This document shows, piece by piece, positions 1 to 5,529 of a stretch of 6,718 bases of DNA (position 1 is its first letter; each line of letters starts with the position of its first letter). The translations under genes were made by a program, and so were the position numbers. The DNA comes from Dehalococcoidia bacterium (GTDB taxonomy: Bacteria > Chloroflexota > Dehalococcoidia > Dehalococcoidales > BS750m-G39). Below the pieces are notes generated by a model. That model worked only from the letters and a program-made list of their open reading frames with translations. It was not told the origin of the DNA and did not search any database. The DNA is taken from assembly GCA_030640325.1 (NCBI GenBank), contig DAOWJM010000008.1, positions 1 through 6,718 on the forward strand, written 5' to 3'.

Positions 1-1835
1 CAGAGGGGGAACTTCAAGCCGAGAAGAATAAATTGCAATCAGTAATAGATGCCATGGAAGATGGTCTCACCATACAGGATACAGGCTATAACATTATTTA
101 TCAGAGCGAGCCCTTAAGGATAATTTTTGGTGACCACGTGGGGGAGAAATGCTATCGAGTCTATGAAGGTAAAGAAAAGTTATGCGATGGGTGCCCTGTA
201 GAAAAGGCATTTAGGAATGGTAAGTCCCACACTTCGGAGAGAAAAGTGGTAATGCCTTCGGGGGAGATTGCCTTCTGGGAAAATACGGCTAATCCCATCA
301 GAGATGCCAGGGGAGAAGTTGTTTCCTGCCTTGAGATCACTAGGAATATCACTGAGCGCAAGCAGGCGGAGAAGGCGCTTGAGCGTCAAAAAGCTTATTT
401 CCAGCAGCTCTTTGACAACTCCCCTGAGGGCATCGCTTTGCTGGATGATGCCGACAGGGTGGTTCAGGTCAACAAGGGGTTCGAGACGCTTTTTGGCTAC
501 CAAACTGAGGAAGTCAAAGGTCGGTTTATTAACGAAGTTGTTGTCCCTGGAGACCGTATTGAGGAAGCGTCTGCTATGTCTCAGGCTACTTTCAATGGCA
601 AAGTGGTTCATCGGAGAGAGACGGTGAGAAAACGTAAGGATGGCAGCCTGGTAGATGTTTCCGCACTTGGCTACCCTATTCAGTTTGGCGACAAATTAGT
701 TGGAATATATGCCATATACAGCGACATCACTGAGCGAAAGCGGGCGGGGGAAGCGCTCGAGGAGAGTGAGAAGAAATATCGCACCCTTTTCACTGAGTCA
801 AGAGACGCCCTCTTTATCTCCAGTCGAGACGGAAAGTTAATTGACGCCAACCAATCCTTCTTGGACCTTTTTGCCTATACCAGAGAAGAGGCGATAGGGC
901 TAGATGTCCGGAAGACGTATGTTAATCCCGATGACCGGCTCAAGTATCAACAGGAGATGGAGCAAAAAGGAGCGGTTAGAGACTATGAGCTGAAGCTATG
1001 TAAAAAGGATGGGACAGAGATAGACTGCCTGCTCACTGCGACCGTGAGGCGGACCAAAGATGGAGGCATTCTGGGGTACCATGGCTTTATCCATGACATC
1101 ACCGAGCGCAAGCGGGCGGAGGAGGAGAAAAGGGAATTGGAGCAGAAGGCTCATCTCGCCAGCCGGCTGGCTTCCGTGGGTGAGATGGCATCAGGCATTG
1201 CCCATGAGATAAATAACCCCCTGACCGCTGTTATCGGTTTTGCCCAGTTACTTATGGATGCGGACCTCCCTGAAGATGTTAAGGAAGATATAGGTGTTAT
1301 ACACAAGGAAGCCCAACGCGCTGCCGGGGTAGCAAAGAATCTCCTCACCTTCGCCCGAAAACAGGCGTCAGTAAAGCAGATGATAAACATGAACAGCATT
1401 ATAGAGGAAGTGCTGGAATTGCGTGCCTACGAGCAAAGGGTAAGTAATATCCAGGTTAATACCCGTTTTGCCCCCAAACTGCCTGAGGTCATGGCTGACT
1501 ATTCTCAGATGCAGCAGGTCTTTATCAACATTATCCTTAATGCTGAGGCCGCCATGCTCGAGGCACATCATAGAGGTACACTGACTGTTACCACCCAAAA
1601 GGTCAATAATACTGTCAGGGCTTCATTTGCCGATAGCGGACCGGGGATTGTAAAGGAAAACTTGAATCGGATATTTGACCCCTTCTTCACCACTAAGGAA
1701 GTGGGCAAGGGAACTGGTTTGGGACTCAGCGTGTGTCACGGGATAATAGCTGAACACGGTGGCAGACTATATGCCAGAAGTAAGTTGGGTAACGGAGCCA
1801 CCTTTGTCGTGGAATTACCTGTTAATGCTCATTGA
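1..1835 (+). CDS. PAS-domain sensor histidine kinase, 5' end outside window
   Basis: Sensor kinase that should autophosphorylate on histidine and pass phosphate to the receivers encoded directly downstream. Numbering residues from the TTG at 33, three PAS domains lie at about 2-109, 122-235 and 248-360, each ending in an ITERK motif (I106, I232, I356) followed by a short coil. HisKA covers about 375-445 with the phosphoacceptor His391 in AHEINNP. The ATPase domain has its N-box at Asn503, DSGPG from Asp534 and GKGTGLGLS from Gly558. No membrane segment is visible, so the visible part is cytoplasmic. PAS1 carries Cys40, Cys51 and Cys54 in a C-x10-C-x2-CP pattern. The TTG at 33 is unlikely to be the start: it has no ribosome binding site, and the same frame is open back to base 3 (reading EGELQAEKNK, a typical coil before a PAS domain). 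The gene therefore begins upstream and may carry further sensor or membrane parts there. Stop TGA is at 1833-1835. Confidence 0.93.
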   Translation, partial: EGELQAEKNKLQSVIDAMEDGLTIQDTGYNIIYQSEPLRIIFGDHVGEKCYRVYEGKEKLCDGCPVEKAFRNGKSHTSERKVVMPSGEIAFWENTANPIRDARGEVVSCLEITRNITERKQAEKALERQKAYFQQLFDNSPEGIALLDDADRVVQVNKGFETLFGYQTEEVKGRFINEVVVPGDRIEEASAMSQATFNGKVVHRRETVRKRKDGSLVDVSALGYPIQFGDKLVGIYAIYSDITERKRAGEALEESEKKYRTLFTESRDALFISSRDGKLIDANQSFLDLFAYTREEAIGLDVRKTYVNPDDRLKYQQEMEQKGAVRDYELKLCKKDGTEIDCLLTATVRRTKDGGILGYHGFIHDITERKRAEEEKRELEQKAHLASRLASVGEMASGIAHEINNPLTAVIGFAQLLMDADLPEDVKEDIGVIHKEAQRAAGVAKNLLTFARKQASVKQMINMNSIIEEVLELRAYEQRVSNIQVNTRFAPKLPEVMADYSQMQQVFINIILNAEAAMLEAHHRGTLTVTTQKVNNTVRASFADSGPGIVKENLNRIFDPFFTTKEVGKGTGLGLSVCHGIIAEHGGRLYARSKLGNGATFVVELPVNAH

Positions 1836-1852
1836 GCGATGAGAGGAGCTAA

Positions 1853-2239
1853 ATGAAACATTCCAAAGCCGGCAGAAAAAGAATCCTGATAGTTGAAGAT
1901 GAGCCAGCCATTTGTCAGGTATGCTTGAGAACTCTCACTGGTGAAGGGTTTGACGTGGATGTTGCTGCTAACGGAGCGGTCGCTCAAGATATGTTGGGTA
2001 AAAAGGAGTATGACCTCTGCCTTGTTGATATCAGAACGCCGATAATGAACGGTAGGGAGCTTTATCAACATATAAAGGAGGAACACCCTGAGCTCGCCAA
2101 TAAAGTTATATTCACCACCGGAGACATTTTGGATAATAAAGTGGAGCTCCTTCTCAGGGAAGCCAACAGACCATTTCTGCCCAAGCCGTTCACTCCCGAC
2201 GAATTGACAGCCGCAGTGAGGCAGGCATTGAAAGGTTGA
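1853..2239 (+). CDS. Stand-alone receiver-domain response regulator (CheY-like)
   Basis: A 128-residue protein that is only a phosphoreceiver domain, with no output domain. The acidic pocket is in VEDE (Glu15, Asp16), the phosphoacceptor is Asp59, the conserved Thr is Thr88 in FTTGD, and the switch lysine is Lys111 in PKPF. The loop after the acceptor reads DIRTPIMNG instead of the common DxxMPxMDG. This variant, with FTTGD and FLPKPF, resembles receivers attached to hybrid kinases. It starts 17 bases after the kinase stop, with GAGGAG at 1843-1848 four bases before the ATG. By inference it is phosphorylated by the upstream kinase and acts by protein-protein contact, as a phosphorelay intermediate or as a phosphate sink. 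Confidence 0.92.
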   Translation: MKHSKAGRKRILIVEDEPAICQVCLRTLTGEGFDVDVAANGAVAQDMLGKKEYDLCLVDIRTPIMNGRELYQHIKEEHPELANKVIFTTGDILDNKVELLLREANRPFLPKPFTPDELTAAVRQALKG

Positions 2240-2242
2240 GCC

Positions 2243-3262
2243 ATGGTAAACAAGCGGGAAAGAATACTAATTGTTGATGATGAAGCGATGGTTAGAAGGC
2301 TTCTTCGTCAAAAGTTGTCCAGAGAAGGCTACCAGTGTGAGGAAGCTGATAGCGCTGAGCAGGCGCTGGATAGGTTAAGAGGCAACTCAACCGAACTGGT
2401 GATTCTGGATATAAAGATGCCGGGTAAATCGGGAATGGAGCTACTGCCAGAGATAAGAGCCGGTTACCCTGATACGGCGGTCATGATGGCTACTGCTCTT
2501 ACCGATGCTAATATCGCCATCCAGTGCATGAAACAGGGAGCCTATGACTATATATCCAAGCCCTTTAACTTAGGCGAGGTTGTGCTGAGCGTGAATGGAG
2601 TTCTGGAGAGAAGAAGACTAGAGCTTGAGATTAGGGAGTACCAACAATATCTGGAGCAAAGGGTTGAGGAACAAACGAAGGAGATCCGAAAAGTCTTTCT
2701 CGGTGCCATCGAGGCATTAGCCTTTGCTCTTGAAGCCAAGGACAGGTATACTGCGGGGCATTCTCGAGGGGTAACCGAGATTGCAGTGGCTATAGGTAGG
2801 GAGCTGGGTCTATCCCCAGATGACATAGAAGACCTGCGCTGGGGAGGCTTACTCCACGATGTTGGTAAGATTGCCGTTGACCAACTCATTCAAAACAAGA
2901 CGGGCGAACTGACCCCTGAGGAGTATGAGCATATTATGATTCATGCCCATGTAGGAGCTGGTATTGTAAAGCCGGTGGTTAATGGGAAGGTAGTGGAAAT
3001 GATTGAACATCACCATGACCATTATGACGGCAGTGGAATGAATCAAGTTGTAATTGGTGAAGACATACCACTAGGAGCTAGAATTCTAGCAGTGGCTGAT
3101 GCCTTTGATGCCATGACCTCTGACCGCCCCTATCGCTCTGCGATGTCTATAGAGGAGGCTCTGAGTGAAATCATGCGGTGCACTGGCACCCAATTTGACC
3201 CTGTTGTAGCTGCTGCTTTCCTCAAAATACCTGTGCCTGGGATAGTGCTGGCAGGAGTGTGA
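2243..3262 (+). CDS. Response regulator with HD-GYP domain (c-di-GMP phosphodiesterase type)
   Basis: A 339-residue protein with a receiver at about 6-120 (VDDE, phosphoacceptor Asp56, Thr84, Lys106 in SKPF), a charged coiled coil at about 117-150, and an HD-GYP domain at about 155-325. HD-GYP proteins of this layout hydrolyse cyclic di-GMP, with phosphorylation controlling the output. Visible metal and catalytic residues include His205-Asp206 and Lys209 in HDVGK, the His234/His236 region, the His256-258 cluster, Asp262 in YDGSG and Asp286 in VADAFDA. DRPYR follows at 294-298. The family name motif is altered: GYP is replaced by Gly265-Met266-Asn267, and the usual HHE is HHD. The HD residues remain, so activity is likely but unproven. 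The ATG lies three bases after the previous stop, with only a weak AAAGG before it, which suggests translational coupling within the kinase operon. Confidence 0.93.
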   Translation: MVNKRERILIVDDEAMVRRLLRQKLSREGYQCEEADSAEQALDRLRGNSTELVILDIKMPGKSGMELLPEIRAGYPDTAVMMATALTDANIAIQCMKQGAYDYISKPFNLGEVVLSVNGVLERRRLELEIREYQQYLEQRVEEQTKEIRKVFLGAIEALAFALEAKDRYTAGHSRGVTEIAVAIGRELGLSPDDIEDLRWGGLLHDVGKIAVDQLIQNKTGELTPEEYEHIMIHAHVGAGIVKPVVNGKVVEMIEHHHDHYDGSGMNQVVIGEDIPLGARILAVADAFDAMTSDRPYRSAMSIEEALSEIMRCTGTQFDPVVAAAFLKIPVPGIVLAGV

Positions 3263-3292
3263 AATTCGCCGATTGCATAAGGGAGGAGATTT

Positions 3293-3685
3293 GTGGAAGT
3301 GGACCAACTTAGTGGAAAGAAAATACTTATAGCCGATGATGAACCATCTGTCAGGGCGCTGGTAAAAAAGCTCCTGAGCAAAAACTATATCGTCCTTGAG
3401 GCAAATGATGGTGAGGAGGCAGTAAATATAGCTTTCAGCCAGAAACCAGACCTCATCCTGATGGACATTTTGATGCCTAAGATGGATGGTCTTACCGCTT
3501 GCTATGCAATTAAAATGAACCAGGCTACTAAGGCAATCCCTGTGGTCATGCTCACCGCCGTAGACTATGAACTTAACAAGAAGCTTAGCAAGGATATTAT
3601 GGGTGCCTGTGGATATATAACCAAGCCATTCAGTTCCCGGGACTTAAGGGATACCATTGGTCAATTTCTGACAGGTTCCAAATAA
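3293..3685 (+). CDS. Stand-alone receiver-domain response regulator (CheY-like)
   Basis: A 130-residue single receiver domain. It has the acidic pocket in ADDE (Asp15-Asp16), phosphoacceptor Asp58 in MDILMPKMDG, Thr88 in MLTA and Lys111 in TKPF. All five canonical positions are present, so it should accept phosphate. There is no output domain; the protein ends a few residues after the last receiver helix. The start is GTG at 3293, supported by GGAGGAG at 3282-3288 four bases upstream. It lies 30 bases after the HD-GYP gene and is probably the last gene of the operon. It differs clearly in sequence from the first stand-alone receiver (canonical DxLMPKMDG loop versus DIRTP), so the two are unlikely to be a recent duplication and may have different partners. 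Confidence 0.92.
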   Translation: MEVDQLSGKKILIADDEPSVRALVKKLLSKNYIVLEANDGEEAVNIAFSQKPDLILMDILMPKMDGLTACYAIKMNQATKAIPVVMLTAVDYELNKKLSKDIMGACGYITKPFSSRDLRDTIGQFLTGSK

Positions 3686-3816
3686 GACATACCTTTCCTC
3701 ATCATGTCTACCATTGTCTGTTTATTATTGCTCAGCCTCGCTATCTTAATCAGCCACCACAACCAGGACTATCCTCCTAGTACTAATTACTCCTAAAATT
3801 TGACCCATTTGGGTGA

Positions 3817-3845
3817 TTCAAAAGATGGCTTGCATAGAGCATAAT
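3817..3845 (+). promoter_or_regulatory. Candidate sigma-70-type promoter for the MerR-like gene
   Basis: TTCAAA at 3817-3822 (4 of 6 matches to the -35 consensus) and CATAAT at 3840-3845 (5 of 6 to the -10) are separated by 17 bases. Transcription would start near 3851-3853, inside the palindrome at 3846-3857 and about 40 bases before the ATG at 3892. An alternative pair, TTGACA at 3845-3850 with TGCAAT at 3868-3873, is also spaced by 17. It would start the transcript on top of the Shine-Dalgarno, so it is less likely. Confidence 0.35.
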
Positions 3846-3857
3846 TGACATATGTCA
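3846..3857. promoter_or_regulatory. 12-bp perfect palindrome, possible operator
   Basis: TGACAT followed directly by ATGTCA forms a perfect dyad. It lies just downstream of the candidate -10 box and overlaps the predicted transcription start, a position suited to repression. One or two 12-base palindromes are expected by chance in a window of this size, so its location is the main support. Confidence 0.3.
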
Positions 3858-3891
3858 GATGTGCCTTTGCAATTCCAAGGAGGATTGAATT

Positions 3892-4092
3892 ATGTCAGTC
3901 ACAATCAGCAACCAAACCTATTATAGAACCACGGAGGTTTGTGAAATGATAGGCGTAAGTAGGTCCACTCTACTACGATGGTTTAAGAGTGGCATCCTCA
4001 AGGATGCATCGCATAGGGATAGGCGAGGTTGGAGACTGTTCACACAAGGTGATATCAAAAGAATCAAAGACGAGGCCAACAGGATGAAATAA
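3892..4092 (+). CDS. Small MerR/BldC-like helix-turn-helix DNA-binding protein
   Basis: A 66-residue protein that consists almost only of a MerR-type winged helix. The helix-turn-helix is at about 12-33 (TTEVCEMIGVSRSTLLRWFKSG). A basic wing at about 40-50 (SHRDRRGWRLF) and a final helix with GDIKRIKDEA follow. It has no effector-binding or long dimerisation helix, unlike full MerR regulators of about 120-280 residues. In size and layout it resembles BldC of actinomycetes and excisionase-like HTH_17 proteins. No integrase or other phage gene is nearby, so a transcriptional role is favoured over excision. AAGGAGG at 3877-3883, eight bases before the ATG, fixes the start. It may regulate itself through the palindrome upstream, or the surface-protein gene downstream; both are inference. 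Confidence 0.85.
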   Translation: MSVTISNQTYYRTTEVCEMIGVSRSTLLRWFKSGILKDASHRDRRGWRLFTQGDIKRIKDEANRMK

Positions 4093-4115
4093 AACCAGTT
4101 ACGCCAAGCCAGAGC

Positions 4116-4144
4116 AGGGTCGATTTACAGAGACCCTTTATTTG
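4116..4144 (+). terminator. Weak intrinsic terminator-like hairpin
   Basis: AGGGTC at 4116-4121 pairs with GACCCT at 4132-4137 across a 10-base loop, and is followed by TTTATTTG. It begins 24 bases after the stop of the MerR-like gene. The stem is only 6 bp and the T-tract is interrupted, so it may give partial termination or be a leader structure for the next gene. Confidence 0.35.
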
Positions 4145-4311
4145 TAGGAGGAAATTCGCCAAATGGCAAACAACAATAGATGCGACACTTATTTAAAGAT
4201 GAGGACATCTAGTTTGCTTAATAAATGCCGGAAAGGAGGTACATATGGAGTGTCACTAACTAGCGAACAAAGGGAAAGGCACAAATCAATTTGGAAAGGG
4301 GGTGACAAGGA
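4138..4311 (+). promoter_or_regulatory. Leader region with three stacked Shine-Dalgarno sequences
   Basis: The region before the surface-protein gene holds AGGAGG at 4146-4151, AAAGGAGGT at 4232-4240 and AAGGGGGTGA at 4296-4305. The first precedes ATG 4163 (spacing 11) of a possible 50-codon ORF. The second is ideally placed (spacing 4) for ATG 4245, which gives only four codons (MECH) before TAA at 4257-4259. The third serves ATG 4312 with spacing 6. A 5-bp hairpin (AGATG 4197-4201, CATCT 4206-4210) lies between the first two. No clear promoter boxes were found. The layout could be a translated leader or attenuator, or degraded small genes. Confidence 0.4.
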
Positions 4312-4315
4312 ATGA
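4163..4315 (+). CDS. Possible small hypothetical ORF, 50 residues
   Basis: The ATG at 4163 opens 50 codons ending in TGA at 4313-4315. The product would be a polar, basic peptide starting MANNNRCDTYLKM and ending SIWKGGDKE, with two cysteines (residues 7 and 22) and no membrane segment or family I recognise. In its favour are AGGAGG at 4146-4151 and the ATGA overlap between its stop and the start at 4312, a pattern common in translationally coupled genes. Against it are the long 11-base spacing, the unremarkable composition, and the fact that a frame of this length can arise by chance. It could equally be untranslated leader. Confidence 0.25.
   Translation: MANNNRCDTYLKMRTSSLLNKCRKGGTYGVSLTSEQRERHKSIWKGGDKE
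4296..4305 (+). promoter_or_regulatory. Strong ribosome binding site that places the surface-protein start at ATG 4312
   Basis: AAGGGGGTGA differs at one position from the full anti-16S complement AAGGAGGTGA and sits six bases before ATG 4312. The GTG at 4302, which opens the long downstream frame, lies inside this site and so cannot be its properly spaced start. Confidence 0.7.
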
Positions 4316-4374
4316 AAAGGATACTAATAAGCTTGATGACTATTTGCTCTTCAATCTTTCCTGTGTTCGGTTAA
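4312..4374 (+). other. Signal-peptide-encoding segment, out of frame with the protein body
   Basis: Twenty codons from ATG 4312 to TAA 4372-4374 give a short basic start (MKR), a hydrophobic core (ILISLMTICSSIF) and a small-residue end (PVFG). This is a classic secretion signal for a protein that, from its C-terminal anchor, must be exported. The same bases in the long frame give a polar, charged N-terminus unlike a signal peptide. One extra base near the end of the segment would give VFG-LSSDITLP, a plausible junction. Confidence 0.65.
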
Positions 4375-5507
4375 GCTCCGACATAACTTTACCAGCTACA
4401 ATTCACGAGCTTCCCCAAAGTGCCTCAGCCCCAAATCATATCGAGATAAACCCGCTCTATGCCGGTGAAACTGTCACCCTGGTTTGGGAATGGGAATTCC
4501 CTGAAACAGGAGAGCCTCAAAACGATGCCCAGGGGGATAGCCTCTCGTTCACCATAAACTACCTGCTTGAGGAATTGCCGTCTGGGGGTGGCGGAGACGG
4601 GACACCGAGTTACCAGCGGCTTAAGATAGACATCCTGGGTAAAGTAACCCTGGCTAAGGTCAGCTCCTCGGGGAGACTCCTTGATTCCTGTGTAGCCACT
4701 GACCCGGATAATAAGCACAAGCTAGAATTCAACCGGGGTACTAAAATCACCTGCCCTAACGGCAAGGTTCCAAGAAGAATAGAGATGAGGCTCTGTGAGG
4801 AATCACCTTCACCCCCGGATGGTATGGAAATGATTGGCCCAGCCTACAATCTCACTGGCTACATTAGTGATTCAGTGTCTTGCTCACTCATCTTTGATAA
4901 GCCAGTTGAATTGACACTGAGCTATGACTCGGACTGGCTACCGGAAAACACCTCCTCAATACTGATTACCTCTTATGAACCGGAGCATGGTTGGACAGAG
5001 CTCGAGCCAGCTTATAGCGGCGTTGCCCAGGTCAATAAAGTAACTGTCCTAATAAGCCACACCTCGATATTTGCCATCTTAGCCAAGATAGCGCCAGCAC
5101 CAGCAAAATTCAGGCTAAGCGAGCTTGCCATCAATCCTGCTCAGACGGAAGTTGGTGAGCCGGTAACTATTTCTACCATTGTTCAGAACACTGGCGAGCT
5201 TGAGGGTAGCTACACATTGACCTTGAAGATAAATGGCGAAATAGAGCAAAGCAAGGAAACTACCTTAGCTGCTGGGGAAAGCAGGCAAGTATCTTTTACT
5301 GTAATCAAGGATGACCCAGGAACTTATGCCATAGCCGTAGATGGTCTCACTGGGGAATTCATTGTGCTGGCTCCAGCACCTCCATCACCAGCTCCAGCAT
5401 CTTCACCACCTTGGGTCAGCACTTACTGGTGGGTTATACTGCTTGCAGCAGTCATCATTGCAGTCATGGTTTACTTCCTGGCAATAAGACCTAGACATCA
5501 CCCATGA
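4312..5507 (+). CDS. Exported CARDB-like surface protein with C-terminal anchor; apparent -1 frameshift near its 5' end
   Basis: A surface protein of unknown specific function. The long open frame runs from a GTG at 4302 to TGA 5505-5507 (401 residues), but the ribosome binding site serves ATG 4312 in another frame. That frame encodes a signal-peptide-like segment stopping at TAA 4372-4374. A one-base shift before 4372 joins it to the long frame, for example at the TTT of 4357-4359 or the GGTT of 4369-4372. Numbering from GTG 4302, about 35-260 is a beta-rich ectodomain. Its IEMRLCEESPSPP and FDKPVELTLSYD stretches resemble domains in Dehalococcoidia surface proteins. A CARDB-like Ig-fold domain at 269-356 contains the VQNTGELEGSYTLTL stretch. 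A Pro/Ala/Ser linker covers 357-370, a transmembrane helix 376-395, and RPRHHP ends the protein, giving N-out, C-in topology. Adhesion or carbohydrate contact is only a guess. Confidence 0.75.
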
Positions 5508-5529
5508 CCTTCTTGTCTCAAGCATCTGT

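Larger units (their letters stand above)
3686..3891. other. Intergenic region between the kinase operon and the MerR-like gene
   Basis: About 206 bases without a well-supported gene. A weak 6-bp inverted repeat (AGACAT at 3685-3690 and ATGTCT at 3704-3709) follows the last receiver gene but lacks a clean T-run, so it is a poor terminator. An ATG at 3704 opens a 30-codon frame with a hydrophobic start, but no Shine-Dalgarno is present. A small dyad ACCCA-TT-TGGGT sits at 3803-3814. The right end holds the candidate promoter and palindrome listed separately. Confidence 0.6.

Noticed and set aside
348..1130. Three near-identical DNA segments at 348-380, 726-758 and 1098-1130 as a mobile or regulatory repeat
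   Set aside because: They encode the ITERK plus coil ends of the three PAS domains and are explained by domain duplication within the kinase.
1151..3381. Antisense open frames opposite the kinase and receiver genes
   Set aside because: They lie in full overlap with well-supported coding sequence, carry no recognisable domains and have no ribosome binding sites of note.
3685..3709. Intrinsic terminator after the last receiver gene
   Set aside because: The stem is only six A/T-rich base pairs with a 13-base loop and no T-run.
3261..4160. 10-base direct repeat GAAATTCGCC at 3261-3270 and 4151-4160, both near Shine-Dalgarno sites
   Set aside because: Repeats of ten bases are expected by chance many times in a window this size, and the flanks do not align well.
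4093..4311. Cyclic-di-GMP (GEMM) riboswitch in the surface-protein leader
   Set aside because: A GGCAAAC stretch at 4165-4171 recalls part of the consensus, but the paired helices, the second conserved strand and the tetraloop receptor were not found.
4354..4374. Programmed -1 slippery site at the surface-gene frameshift
   Set aside because: No X-XXY-YYZ heptamer in the right phase and no clear downstream stem were found, so recoding is possible but unsupported.
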